Below, in pieces: positions 9,503 through 17,750 of a DNA stretch of 64,000 bases. Both the position numbers and the translations under genes were made by a program. Within the stretch, counting starts at the first letter, position 1; each line of letters begins with the position of its first letter. The stretch comes from Sphingobium sp. JS3065. GTDB lineage: Bacteria; Pseudomonadota; Alphaproteobacteria; Sphingomonadales; Sphingomonadaceae. The DNA is taken from contig NZ_CP102664.1 of assembly GCF_026427355.1 (NCBI RefSeq), forward strand, positions 2,917,501 through 2,981,500. Direction: 5' to 3'. The notes below the pieces were generated by a model that searched no databases, was not told the DNA's origin, and saw only the letters and a list, made by a program, of their open reading frames with translations.

Positions 9503-10588
9503 CTATGCCGTTGCCTTTTCCAGTGCCGGATAATCGACATAGCCTTCCGCGCCCTGGCTGTAAAAGGTCGCCATGTCCGGGTTGTTGAGCGGCGCGTTGA
9601 TCAGCAGGCGTTTCGGCAGGTCCGGATTGGCCATGAAGGCGCGGCCGAAGCTCACGCCGTCCGCCAGGCCGCTGTCCAGATCCCGTTGCGCCCGCTCCAG
9701 ATCATAATCGCTGTTCAGGATCAGCGGCCCGGAAAAATGCTGGCGGATGACCGGCGACTGGCGCGGTACGTCGGTGCGGCCGAAGGTGCCGTCCGGTCCC
9801 GGTTCCCGCAGTTCGAGAAAGGCGATGCCGATCCGCTGCAAAGCCTCCGCCGCCGCCGCGAACAACGACGAGGGGTCGCTGTCGTCGACGCCCTGCGAAT
9901 CGCCATTGGGCGACAGGCGCACCGACACGCGCTCGGCGCCGATGGCGTCGACCACCGCCTGCGTCACCTCCCGCAACAGGCGGATGCGGTTCTCGATCGA
10001 TCCGCCATAATCGTCGTCCCGATGGTTGCTGCCGTCGCGCAGGAACTGGTCGATCAGATAGCCGTTCGCGGCATGGATCTGCACGCCGTCGAAACCGGCG
10101 GCGACGGCGTTTTTCGCTGCGTGGGCATAATCCGCGATCACGCCGGGAATTTCATCGATGCCCAGCGGCCGCGCCACCTCATAGGGTTGCTTGCCTTCAT
10201 AGGTGTGCGCATTGCCCGGCACGGCGCTGGCGCTGGCCGACACGGGCTGTTCGCCGGTCACGCTGCTGTGCACCGCGCGCCCCATATGCCAGAGTTGCGC
10301 AACGATCCGCCCGCCTGCCTCATGCACGGCCGTCGTGACCGGCCGCCACGCGGCGACCTGCTTGTCCGACCAGAGTCCCGGCGCGTAGGGCCAGCCCAGG
10401 CCCTGCCGCGAAATGCCCGTCGCCTCGCTGATGATCAGGCCCGCCGAGGCGCGCTGCCGATAATATTCCGCCATGATCGGGGTGGGAACATGGTCGCGGG
10501 TCGCGCGGCTGCGCGTCAGCGGCGCCATCAGCACGCGGTTGGGCGCATGGATCGCGCCGAGTTGCAGCGGTTCGAACAGATTGGCCAT
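9503..10588 (-). CDS. alkene reductase, old yellow enzyme family (NemA-like)
   Basis: A 361-residue FMN-dependent NADPH oxidoreductase with a TIM barrel, reducing activated C=C bonds or nitro groups of electrophiles. Visible features are the N-terminal FEPLQLGAIHAPNRVLMAPLTR, the FMN/substrate region GGRIVAQLWHMGR, VQIHAANGYLIDQFL, and the phosphate-binding RDGSNHRDDDYGG stretch. The ATG at 10588 (MANLF) follows gaggg and is preferred to the in-frame ATG at 10615. A 6-bp inverted repeat lies 20-35 bases upstream of the start; the homologous nemA in E. coli is repressed by a TetR-type regulator, but no regulator gene is adjacent here. Confidence 0.92.
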   Translation of the reverse strand: MANLFEPLQLGAIHAPNRVLMAPLTRSRATRDHVPTPIMAEYYRQRASAGLIISEATGISRQGLGWPYAPGLWSDKQVAAWRPVTTAVHEAGGRIVAQLWHMGRAVHSSVTGEQPVSASASAVPGNAHTYEGKQPYEVARPLGIDEIPGVIADYAHAAKNAVAAGFDGVQIHAANGYLIDQFLRDGSNHRDDDYGGSIENRIRLLREVTQAVVDAIGAERVSVRLSPNGDSQGVDDSDPSSLFAAAAEALQRIGIAFLELREPGPDGTFGRTDVPRQSPVIRQHFSGPLILNSDYDLERAQRDLDSGLADGVSFGRAFMANPDLPKRLLINAPLNNPDMATFYSQGAEGYVDYPALEKATA

Positions 10589-10608
10589 GAAAATTTTCCC
10601 TCTTAAAA

Positions 10609-10623
10609 GTTGCATATTGCAAC
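10609..10623. promoter_or_regulatory. possible operator: palindrome gttgca-tat-tgcaac
   Basis: A perfect 6-bp inverted repeat with three-base spacing, 21 bases before the old yellow enzyme start on the minus strand. Size and position suit the site of a dimeric HTH repressor (HxlR, TetR or ArsR type). No protein is known to bind it; this is inference from symmetry alone. Confidence 0.4.
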
Positions 10624-10794
10624 GGGAATGCCTGCCAAAGCCAGCTAAGAAGCCATCAAGGCTGCTTCAACCCCTCTTTCCTGTTGAGCGATACCAAGAT
10701 TTGCTATCCCCGCATTGATTTTGGCTAATGTCATCCTGCGGCTGGACCCGCGCCGGCGCTTGTGCGCCCGCCCTGCCGGGCGTAATAGCCTGTC

Positions 10795-11460
10795 ATGACC
10801 CCGACGCACCAGGACATGACGCTGGACGAAGTCCGCGCCGCGCTTGCCCCGATCCTGCCCCGCCACGCCGCCTTCGACGGTTGGCGGGCGGAAGCGGTCG
10901 CCATGGCGGCGGAGCAGTGCGCCATCGATGCCGATATTGCCGCGCTGGCCTTTCCCGGCGGCGCGATGGACATGATCGACGCCTGGTTCGCCAGCATCGA
11001 TGCGCGCATGCTGGAGGCGTTGCCGCCGGAAAAGCTGGCTGCCCTGTCGATTCGCAAACGCATCATCTCGCTTGTCGAAACCCGCCTGACCCTGCTGGCC
11101 CGCGACCGCGAGGCGCTGCGCCGGACCCAGGCGATCCTGGCCATGCCGCGCAACGCCGCCCGCGCCGTGAAGCTGGGCTGGCGCGCGGCGGACGCCATGT
11201 GGCGCGCGGCGGGCGACGAGACGACCGACCTCAACCATTATACGAAGCGGCTGACGCTGGCGGGCGTCTATGCCGCGACCCTGCTGGTCTTCGTCGATGA
11301 CGAGAGCGAGGATTGGGCGGAAACCCGGGCTTTCCTGGCCCGCCGGATAGAGGGCGTGATGCGGTTCGAGCGCGCCAAGGCCCAGTGGAAGGGTATCGGC
11401 GGCGGCGAACGGCTGAGCCTGGCCCGTTTCGTCGGGCGGCTGCGTTACCCCGCCATATGA
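10795..11460 (+). CDS. COQ9 family protein (ubiquinone biosynthesis accessory)
   Basis: A 221-residue alphaproteobacterial COQ9 homologue. In mitochondria COQ9 is a TetR-fold lipid-binding protein that presents intermediates to the hydroxylase COQ7. Family signatures seen here are the N-terminal helix region, VETRLTLLARDREALRRTQ (residues about 95-115), WRAADAMWRAAGDETTDLNHYTKR and LVFVDDESEDWAETRAFL. The first ATG at 10795 is used; a second ATG six codons in is possible. It is on the opposite strand to the reductase gene and 69 bases before feoA. Confidence 0.88.
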   Translation: MTPTHQDMTLDEVRAALAPILPRHAAFDGWRAEAVAMAAEQCAIDADIAALAFPGGAMDMIDAWFASIDARMLEALPPEKLAALSIRKRIISLVETRLTLLARDREALRRTQAILAMPRNAARAVKLGWRAADAMWRAAGDETTDLNHYTKRLTLAGVYAATLLVFVDDESEDWAETRAFLARRIEGVMRFERAKAQWKGIGGGERLSLARFVGRLRYPAI

Positions 11461-11505
11461 CCGGCGCGGGCCGGCAAGGATTCGCGCTGGTCTTTTCCAA
11501 TCGGT

Positions 11506-11522
11506 ATTGATAGTCACTCGCA
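11506..11522 (+). promoter_or_regulatory. possible Fur-type box upstream of feoAB
   Basis: The sequence attgatagtcactcgca resembles a Fur box of the form ttgATAATGATTCTCA (about 12 of 16 positions). It is 7 bases before the feoA start, so it would overlap the transcription or translation start. Iron repression of feoAB is well established in other bacteria; the binding here is unproven. Confidence 0.35.
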
Positions 11523-11529
11523 GAAGTAA

Positions 11530-11823
11530 ATGACGAGTGCCTTACCCTTGCGCCTGACCGACCTGCCGCTGCGCCAACCCGCTTATGTGGACCTGATCGA
11601 CTGGAACGCCCTGTCCGCATCCGACGGCCAGCGGCTCCGCGAATTCGGCCTGTGCGAAGGCGCCAGCGTCGAGGCGCTGCACCATGGCGGCCTGTTGGGA
11701 CGCGGCCCCATCGCCTGCAAGGTCGGCCGCATGACCATCGCCATGCGCCGCAACCACGCCGCCGCCATCACGGTGCGCACGGGACCGCAGGAAGAAGCTG
11801 GGCCGCAGGAAGAAGACGCATGA
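11530..11823 (+). CDS. feoA: FeoA, ferrous iron transport accessory protein
   Basis: A 97-residue small SH3-like (FeoA domain) protein that assists the FeoB ferrous iron channel. Recognised by DLPLRQPAYVDLID at the N terminus, LREFGLCEGASVEAL in the middle and GPIACKVGRMTIAMRR near residue 70, the usual FeoA strand pattern. A short Glu-rich tail (PQEEAGPQEEDA) is an addition. Its TGA overlaps the feoB ATG (ATGA), so the two are coupled. No feoC is visible downstream. Confidence 0.9.
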   Translation: MTSALPLRLTDLPLRQPAYVDLIDWNALSASDGQRLREFGLCEGASVEALHHGGLLGRGPIACKVGRMTIAMRRNHAAAITVRTGPQEEAGPQEEDA

Positions 11824-13676
11824 CCGGCCTGCCGCTGATCGCGCTGGTCGGCAATCCCAATGCCGGCAAGAGCGCCCTGTTCAACGCCCTGACCGGCGCC
11901 CGACAGAAGCTGGGCAATTATCCCGGCGTCACGGTGGAGCGCAAGGCGGGCCGCTTTTCCCTGTCCGACGGCCGACCGATCGAACTGGTCGACCTGCCCG
12001 GCACCTACAGCCTCAATCCCGCCAGTCCGGACGAACAGGTGACCCGCGACGTCATATTGGGCAAGCAGGAGGGCGAACGCCTGCCCGACGCGCTGGTGGT
12101 GGTGGTCGACGCCTCCAATCTGGACAACCATCTCCGCTTCGCGCTGGAGCTGATCGCGCTTGGCCTGCCAACCATCGTGGCGCTCAACATGGTCGACCTT
12201 GCCACACGCGACGGGCTGGAACTGGACGCCCATATCCTCTCCCGCGAACTGGGCGTGCCGGTGATCTCCACCGTCGCGGTGCGCAAGCGCGGCCTCGATC
12301 ATCTGCGCGCCGAACTGGAATCCATGCTGGACGGCAGCGCGGGCAGGGTTCGTTCCTCCAGCGAGCAGCCCGATTTCGAAGGGCTGCGCAAGGAAGCGCG
12401 CCGCATCGCCCGCGCCGCCATCGTGCGCGAAACCCCGTCCCGCCGCATGACCGCCGCCGTCGACCGGGTGCTGCTGCAACCCGTCGCCGGTTTCCTGATC
12501 CTGATGGCGTTGCTGTTCGTGATGTTCCAGGCGGTGTTCAGTTGGGCCGCCGCGCCCGCCGACCTGCTGGAAGGATGGGTCACGGCGCTGGGCGAAACCA
12601 TCACGGCCACGCTGCCGCCAGGCATCCTCCACGACTTCCTGCTGCAGGGCGTCATCGGTGGGGTCGGCGCGGTGGTGGTGTTCCTGCCGCAGATCCTGAT
12701 CCTCTTCTTCTTCATCCTGATGCTGGAGGCGACCGGCTATATGGCCCGCGCCGCCTTCCTGATGGATGCGCTGATGGCGCGGGTCGGCCTGTCGGGCCGG
12801 GCCTTCATTCCGCTGCTCTCCTCCTTCGCCTGCGCTGTGCCGGGGATCATGGCGACCCGCACCATCTCCGACCCGAAGGACCGGCTGACCACCATATTGA
12901 TCGCGCCGCTGATGACCTGCTCGGCGCGGCTGCCGGTCTATGGCCTGATCATCGCCGCCTTCATCCCGGCGCGCAGCGTGGGACCGGGTGTCGGTCTCCA
13001 GGGGCTGGTCCTCTTCCTCCTCTATGTCGCCGGCATCGTCGGCGCGATGGTGGCGGCCTGGGCGCTGCGCCTGACCGTGACCAAGGGGCAGAGCGGCGGT
13101 TTCCTGATGGAGATGCCGAAATATCAATGGCCCCGCCCGCAGGATATCCTTATCGGCCTGTGGCAGCGCGCCGTCATCTTCCTGAAGCGCGCTGGCACCA
13201 TCATCCTGATGACCAATATCATCCTCTGGGTGCTGGCCAGCTTCCCGCAGGCGCCCGCAGGCGTCCGCCAGAGCGAATACAGCATTGCGGGGCGGATCGC
13301 GGGCGGCATCCATGTGCTGGTGGAGCCGATCGGCTTCAATCGCGACATCAGCCTCGCGCTGCTCCCCTCCATGGCGGCGCGGGAGGTCGCGGTGTCGGCC
13401 ATCGCCACCGTCTATGCGATCGACGCGGGCGATGACGAGGATGCGCTGAACCGCACATTGGGCGAGCGGTTGCAGGGGCGTTGGTCGCTGGCGACGGCGC
13501 TCGCCTTCCTCGCCTGGTTCGTCTTCGCGCCGCAATGCATTTCCACCATCGCCGTCACTCGCCGCGAAACCAACGGCTGGAAATGGCCGTTGTTCATGAT
13601 GGGCTATCTGTTCGCGCTGGCCTATGCCGCCGCCGGGTTCACCTATTGGGCGGCGGTTTCGGCGGGTTTGGGGTAG
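11820..13676 (+). CDS. feoB: FeoB, ferrous iron transporter with GTPase domain
   Basis: A 618-residue inner-membrane Fe(II) transporter. The N-terminal G domain shows G1 GNPNAGKSALF, switch/G2 NYPGVTVERKAG, G3 DLPGTYSL and G4 NMVD. Two Gate (nucleoside-recognition) domains and the FeoB_C region follow, with helices from about residue 220; conserved stretches include SSFACAVPGIMATRTI, APLMTCSARLPVY and the LLPSMAAREVAVS segment. It is shorter than E. coli FeoB (773), mainly in loops and the C-terminal end. It overlaps feoA by four bases and is followed by ssb after about 50 bases. Confidence 0.95.
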   Translation: MTGLPLIALVGNPNAGKSALFNALTGARQKLGNYPGVTVERKAGRFSLSDGRPIELVDLPGTYSLNPASPDEQVTRDVILGKQEGERLPDALVVVVDASNLDNHLRFALELIALGLPTIVALNMVDLATRDGLELDAHILSRELGVPVISTVAVRKRGLDHLRAELESMLDGSAGRVRSSSEQPDFEGLRKEARRIARAAIVRETPSRRMTAAVDRVLLQPVAGFLILMALLFVMFQAVFSWAAAPADLLEGWVTALGETITATLPPGILHDFLLQGVIGGVGAVVVFLPQILILFFFILMLEATGYMARAAFLMDALMARVGLSGRAFIPLLSSFACAVPGIMATRTISDPKDRLTTILIAPLMTCSARLPVYGLIIAAFIPARSVGPGVGLQGLVLFLLYVAGIVGAMVAAWALRLTVTKGQSGGFLMEMPKYQWPRPQDILIGLWQRAVIFLKRAGTIILMTNIILWVLASFPQAPAGVRQSEYSIAGRIAGGIHVLVEPIGFNRDISLALLPSMAAREVAVSAIATVYAIDAGDDEDALNRTLGERLQGRWSLATALAFLAWFVFAPQCISTIAVTRRETNGWKWPLFMMGYLFALAYAAAGFTYWAAVSAGLG

Positions 13677-13726
13677 CGTCCGCCTGAGAGCCTTCTATAA
13701 GGGCCTGGTAACGCTTCGGAGGAAAC

Positions 13727-14275
13727 ATGGCGGGTTCGGTCAACAAGGTCATTCTGGTGGGCAATCTGGGCGCGGACCCGGAAGTCCGCAGCTTCCAGAA
13801 TGGCGGCAAGGTGTGCAACATCCGCATCGCGACGTCCGAAAGCTGGAAAGACCGCAACAGCGGGGAGCGTAAAGAGCGCACCGAATGGCACAGCGTCGCG
13901 ATCTTCTCCGAAGGTCTGGCGGGCGTCGCCGAACGCTATCTGCGCAAGGGCAGCAAGGTCTATATCGAAGGCAAGTTGCAGACCCGCAAGTGGCAGGACC
14001 AGTCGGGCAATGACCGCTATACCACCGAAGTCGTGTTGCAGGGCCCCAGCGCCGTGCTGACCATGCTCGACGGAGCGCCGGGCGGCGGCGGTGGTGGCCG
14101 TTCGCAGGGTGGTGGCGACTGGAGCGGTGGATCGAGCGGCTTCGGCGGCGGCGATTATGACGATTTCGGCGGCGGCGGCTCCGGTTCTGGGGCCAGCCGT
14201 TCATCGGGCGGCGGGCGCGGCGGCGCGGGCGGCCCTAATTTCGACAATGACCTGGATGACGAAGTGCCGTTCTGA
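13727..14275 (+). CDS. ssb: single-stranded DNA-binding protein
   Basis: A 182-residue SSB. The OB fold covers residues 1-110 ([52 protein letters not shown]). A long glycine-rich linker follows (about residues 118-170), and the acidic tip DLDDEVPF at the end is the docking site for repair and replication proteins. The ggagg box sits six bases before the ATG. A strong bidirectional terminator follows the stop. Confidence 0.97.
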   Translation: MAGSVNKVILVGNLGADPEVRSFQNGGKVCNIRIATSESWKDRNSGERKERTEWHSVAIFSEGLAGVAERYLRKGSKVYIEGKLQTRKWQDQSGNDRYTTEVVLQGPSAVLTMLDGAPGGGGGGRSQGGGDWSGGSSGFGGGDYDDFGGGGSGSGASRSSGGGRGGAGGPNFDNDLDDEVPF

Positions 14276-14293
14276 CGCTTTCCGCCTTCGATC

Positions 14294-14332
14294 AAAAAAA
14301 ACGCCCTCGCCGTTCGGCCGGGGCGTTTTTTT
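14294..14332. terminator. bidirectional rho-independent terminator after ssb
   Basis: An A-tract, then stem 14301-14306 (acgccc) pairing with 14321-14326 (gggcgt) around an inner gcc/ggc stem, then a T-tract. Because A and T runs flank both sides it can stop ssb transcripts and those of the convergent gene ending at 14360. Confidence 0.88.
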
Positions 14333-14359
14333 ATGGGTCGGTTCGATGGGCGTCAAACG

Positions 14360-14665
14360 CTAATCCTCATCCTCAGTCGGGCCAAGACTGTCTTCTTCAT
14401 CGTCCATCTGCGGCTCTCCGGCGAAGGCATCGGTATCGATCCGTCCCGACCTGACCATTTCCTTCATCTTGTCCACCAGATCGGGGGTATCGTCGGGCAA
14501 TATCTGCGCTGGATTGGCCTTGCCGCCATGTTCGCTGTCCCCGGCCGGATCGGTCGAACGGACCCGCGCATCGTCGGCCACATCCTGCGCCTGCGAACCG
14601 CGCTCGGCTTGCTCGCTATTCTCCTCGTCCGGGTCGGGGAAGCGGTTCTTGTCGGCATCGTCCAT
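14360..14665 (-). CDS. small acidic protein of unknown function
   Basis: A 101-residue, strongly acidic, probably disordered protein: it starts MDDADKNRFPDPDEEN and ends DDEEDSLGPTEDED, with a more ordered central stretch DTPDLVDKMKEMVRSGRIDT (about residues 62-81). The ATG at 14665 is chosen because aaggaga lies upstream at the right distance; the longer ORF to 14779 lacks this. I do not recognise the family. The DLVDKMKEMVRSG part resembles a short helix found in anti-sigma or FlgM-like proteins, but only loosely. Confidence 0.65.
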   Translation of the reverse strand: MDDADKNRFPDPDEENSEQAERGSQAQDVADDARVRSTDPAGDSEHGGKANPAQILPDDTPDLVDKMKEMVRSGRIDTDAFAGEPQMDDEEDSLGPTEDED

Positions 14666-14808
14666 CGCCTGTCTCCTTCCCCCCATCAACGGGTCAACCA
14701 TGCGGCTGTTCCGCGCCGCATAAAGCCTCTGGACAGCATCCTGCCGACCGGGCAAGAGCCGCCGATCCTTTCCGTCCATCGCTCTTCGCTCCGCACAAAG
14801 GGAATATC

Positions 14809-15189
14809 ATGCCCCGCCAGCTCATTTCCTCCGGCTCGCCTTTCGAGGCGCAGGTCGGCTATTCGCGCGCCGTCGTCCAGGGCGACTGGTGCTTCGTCGC
14901 CGGCACCACCGGCACCGATCCCGAAACCAAGGCGATGCCCGAAAGCGTGGTCGAGCAGGGCAGGAACGCGCTGAAGGTCATCGGCCGTGCGCTGGAAGAG
15001 GCGGGATTCTCCTTCGCCGACGTCGTCCGCGTGACCTATTACATCACGGACCCCGCCTATTGGGACGTGCTGGGCGAAGCGACCGCGCCGGTCTTCGGGG
15101 AAATCCGCCCCGCCGCAAGCTGCATCGTCACCGGCCTGATCAAGCCGGAGATGAAGATCGAGATCGAAGTCACCGCTTTCAAAGGATGA
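14809..15189 (+). CDS. RidA family enamine/imine deaminase
   Basis: A 126-residue RidA/YjgF/UK114 protein. RidA hydrolyses reactive 2-aminoacrylate and related imines released by PLP enzymes. Visible marks are the N-terminal ISSGSPFEAQVGYSRAV, the GTTGTDP turn, and the GEIRPAASCIVTGL segment carrying the substrate-binding Arg. It lies first in a three-gene run: its stop overlaps the next start (ATGA). Confidence 0.9.
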   Translation: MPRQLISSGSPFEAQVGYSRAVVQGDWCFVAGTTGTDPETKAMPESVVEQGRNALKVIGRALEEAGFSFADVVRVTYYITDPAYWDVLGEATAPVFGEIRPAASCIVTGLIKPEMKIEIEVTAFKG

Positions 15190-15551
15190 CAGCCATGCTG
15201 ACCATGTACGGCATCAAAAATTGCGACACGATCAAGAAGGCGCGCAATTTCCTCGACAATAGCGGCAAGCCCTACAGCTTCCACGATTACAAGGTTTCGG
15301 GCGTCGATGAGGCGGCGCTGCGCGGTTGGGTCGGGGAACATGGATGGGAAACGATCCTCAACCGGTCCGGCACGACCTTCAAGGCGCTGGATGCCGGGGA
15401 CAAGGCCCATATCGACGCGGACAAGGCGGTGCAATTGATGATGGGCAACCCGTCCATGATCAAGCGCCCGATCCTGGACCTGGGCGACCGCACCATCGTC
15501 GGCTTCAAGGCGACCACCTATGAGGACGCTCTGGAGGGCGTGAAGGCATGA
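15186..15551 (+). CDS. ArsC/Spx-family (YffB-like) thioredoxin-fold protein
   Basis: A 121-residue protein of the arsenate reductase-like family. The N-terminal MYGIKNCDTIKKARNFL has the single reactive Cys and the following helix; PSMIKRPIL near residue 95 is the family's cis-proline region. True arsenate reductase activity is not implied: YffB members of this type are of uncertain role and may be glutathione-dependent reductases. The start could be the ATG at 15186 (coupled to ridA) or at 15195. Its TGA overlaps the next gene's ATG. Confidence 0.85.
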   Translation: MTAMLTMYGIKNCDTIKKARNFLDNSGKPYSFHDYKVSGVDEAALRGWVGEHGWETILNRSGTTFKALDAGDKAHIDADKAVQLMMGNPSMIKRPILDLGDRTIVGFKATTYEDALEGVKA

Positions 15552-16588
15552 TCCTGGGGAGGATGCTCCAGACGATTGCCATCCTCCTCCTGACCCTCGC
15601 TACGGCGGCGCCCGTGATGGCGGAACCTTTCATCATCGCCCATCGCGGGGCCAGCGGCGAGCGGCCCGAACATACGCTCGCCGGTTACGAACGCGCCATC
15701 GACCAGGGCGCGGACTATATCGAACCCGATCTGGTGCTGACCAGTGACGGCATCCTCGTCGCCCGGCATGAAAATGAGATCGGGGGTACCACGGACGTCG
15801 CCGATCATCCCGAATTCGCCGCCCGCAGGACCAGCAAGACCATCGACGGCCAGCCCGTCACCGGCTGGTTTACGGAGGATTTCACCCTGGCGGAACTGCG
15901 CACCCTGCGCGCCCGCGAGCGCTTGGCCGAACTTCGTTCCGCCAACAGCCGCTTCAACGACCTTTACCCCATCCCCACCTTCGAGGAGATATTGAAGCTG
16001 GTCCGCGCCAAGGAAGCGGAAACCGGCCGCCGCATCGGCCTTTATCCCGAAACCAAGCATCCCGGCTATTTCGCTGGCATCGGCCTGCCGCATCAGGCGC
16101 CGCTGCTCGCGCTGCTCGGCAAATATGGCTACCAGACAGAGGCTGATCCGGTCTTCATCCAGTCGTTCGAGGTCGGCAATCTGAAGGCCCTGCGCGCCCT
16201 GTCGCGCCTGCGCCTGATCCAGCTCGTCTATAGCGAGGGCGGTCCCGCCGATGAGCCGGGCGTAACCTATGCCGACATGTTGACGACGCAGGGGCTGAAG
16301 CAGATCGCGGACTATGCCGACGGCATTGGCCCGGCGACCGCCATGGTGCTGGCGCCGGAAGGCCCGACGGGTCTGGTCGAGCGCGCGCATCAGGCGGGGT
16401 TGGAAGTCCATGTCTGGACGCTGCGCATGGAAAACGGCTTCCTGCCCGCCGCCTTCCAGCGCCCCGACGATCCGCAGGGCCGGGGCGATTTTTCCGGCTA
16501 TGTCCGGGCGGTCGCCCGCACCGGGGTCGACGCCATGTTCAGCGATTTTCCGAAACAGGCGCGTGACGCGCTGAATCCCGCGCCTTGA
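15548..16588 (+). CDS. glycerophosphodiester phosphodiesterase, exported
   Basis: A 346-residue GlpQ-like enzyme hydrolysing glycerophosphodiesters to glycerol-3-phosphate and an alcohol. The first 25 residues form a signal peptide (TIAILLLTLATAAPVMA, then EP). The catalytic signature follows at once: FIIAHRGASGERPEHTLAGY (His, Arg, Glu), then IEPDLVLTSDGILVARHE with the metal-binding Glu, Asp and second His. The start is coupled to the ArsC-like gene by an ATGA overlap. Length and order match periplasmic GlpQ. Confidence 0.92.
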   Translation: MILGRMLQTIAILLLTLATAAPVMAEPFIIAHRGASGERPEHTLAGYERAIDQGADYIEPDLVLTSDGILVARHENEIGGTTDVADHPEFAARRTSKTIDGQPVTGWFTEDFTLAELRTLRARERLAELRSANSRFNDLYPIPTFEEILKLVRAKEAETGRRIGLYPETKHPGYFAGIGLPHQAPLLALLGKYGYQTEADPVFIQSFEVGNLKALRALSRLRLIQLVYSEGGPADEPGVTYADMLTTQGLKQIADYADGIGPATAMVLAPEGPTGLVERAHQAGLEVHVWTLRMENGFLPAAFQRPDDPQGRGDFSGYVRAVARTGVDAMFSDFPKQARDALNPAP

Positions 16589-16627
16589 TGACTTGTCAAA
16601 TCCTCGGCGGGGGCGAATAACAGCCCT

Positions 16628-17053
16628 ATGCTTTCGCAGAAGACCCGTTACGCTATCCGCGCCCTCCAGCATCTCGCAGACCGTTACCGGCAAGGACCGG
16701 TGCCCCTGAACGAGATCGCCACGCGCCAGAATATCCCGTCCAAATTCCTGACGGTGATCCTGTCGGAACTGGCGCGGGAAGGGCTGGTGGCGACGCAGCG
16801 CGGGCGCGACGGGGGCTATTGGCTGGCGCTGGCGCCGGTCGACATCAGCTATGGCGACATCGTCCGGCTGACGCGGGGGTCGCTGGCGCTCACGCCCTGC
16901 GCCAGCCGCTTCGCGCACGAGACCTGCACCAATTGCCTGCCCGAATCGGAATGCCGCCTGCATCGCGTGATGCTGCGCGTGCGCGACGAAACGGCCAAGG
17001 TGCTGGACAGCATCAGCCTGGCGGAACACTTCTCGACAGAGGATACAGCCTAA
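16628..17053 (+). CDS. Rrf2-family transcriptional regulator with four cysteines
   Basis: A 141-residue winged-helix regulator (QKTRYAIRALQHLA; NEIATRQNIPSKFL; LSELAREGLVATQRG). The C-terminal half has C91, C100, C103 and C109 (TPCASRF..ETCTNCLPESEC), suggesting an Fe-S cluster like IscR/RsrR/NsrR types, so it may sense redox, iron or NO. It stands directly before the metallo-hydrolase gene; regulation of that gene or itself is possible. No isc/suf genes are adjacent. Confidence 0.9.
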   Translation: MLSQKTRYAIRALQHLADRYRQGPVPLNEIATRQNIPSKFLTVILSELAREGLVATQRGRDGGYWLALAPVDISYGDIVRLTRGSLALTPCASRFAHETCTNCLPESECRLHRVMLRVRDETAKVLDSISLAEHFSTEDTA

Positions 17054-17091
17054 GCCTTGCGCCCGGCCCGCAGCTTCGCCACATCAACGGC

Positions 17092-17748
17092 ATGACGAAT
17101 CCGCCCCTTAAAGCCGCCCTGATCCCCGTCACCCCGCTTCAGCAGAATTGCACGCTCTTCTGGTGCACGGCGACCAATCGGGGCGCTTTCGTCGATCCGG
17201 GCGGCGATCTTCCCATGCTGAAAAAGGCGGCGGAACAGCATGGCGTCACCATCGAGAAGATCCTGGTCACCCACGGCCATATCGACCATTGCGGCCAGGC
17301 GGGCATGCTCGCCCGCGACCTTGGCGTACCGATCGAAGGCCCGCATGAGGCCGACCGCTTCTGGATCGACAGGCTCGGCGAAGACGGCGCCCAATATGGC
17401 ATCGAGGGCGAAAGCTTCGAACCCGACCGCTGGCTACAGGACGGCGACCGGGTGACGGTGGGCGATCTGACGCTCGACGTCTATCATTGCCCCGGCCACA
17501 CGCCGGGCCATGTCGTCTTCCACCACGCCCCCAGCAAGCTCGCCGTCGTGGGTGACGTGCTGTTCCAGGGGTCGATTGGCCGAACCGACTTCCCTATGGG
17601 CAATCATCAGGATCTGATCGACGCGATCACCGGCAAGCTCTGGCCCCTGGGCGGCGATACGGCCTTCGTCCCCGGCCATGGCCCGATGAGCAACTTCGCC
17701 CATGAACGCCGCACCAATCCCTTCGTGGCGGATTCCGTCCTGGCCTGA
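17092..17748 (+). CDS. metallo-beta-lactamase fold hydrolase (glyoxalase II / YcbL-like)
   Basis: A 218-residue cytoplasmic MBL-fold protein. The zinc site is visible as VTHGHIDHCG (His61, His63, Asp65, His66), a distal histidine in CPGHTPGHVV, and the bridging Asp in VVGDVLFQGSIGRTDF. The closing histidine is in PGHGPMS. The GRTD motif and size are typical of YcbL-type hydrolases, which act on thioesters such as S-lactoylglutathione. The ATG at 17092 is chosen since the family starts near IPVTPLQQNC; the longer frame overlaps the Rrf2 gene. Confidence 0.9.
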   Translation: MTNPPLKAALIPVTPLQQNCTLFWCTATNRGAFVDPGGDLPMLKKAAEQHGVTIEKILVTHGHIDHCGQAGMLARDLGVPIEGPHEADRFWIDRLGEDGAQYGIEGESFEPDRWLQDGDRVTVGDLTLDVYHCPGHTPGHVVFHHAPSKLAVVGDVLFQGSIGRTDFPMGNHQDLIDAITGKLWPLGGDTAFVPGHGPMSNFAHERRTNPFVADSVLA

Positions 17749-17750
17749 TC

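Noticed and set aside
11583..13535. A 650-codon antisense frame over feoA/feoB
   Set aside because: Rich in His/Gln/Arg/Gly, typical of the reverse frame of GC-rich membrane-protein codons; feoB is unambiguous on the plus strand.
15186..15551. True arsenate reductase and arsenic resistance operon
   Set aside because: Only the ArsC-like fold is present; no arsR, arsB or acr3 genes nearby and the family includes non-arsenate members.
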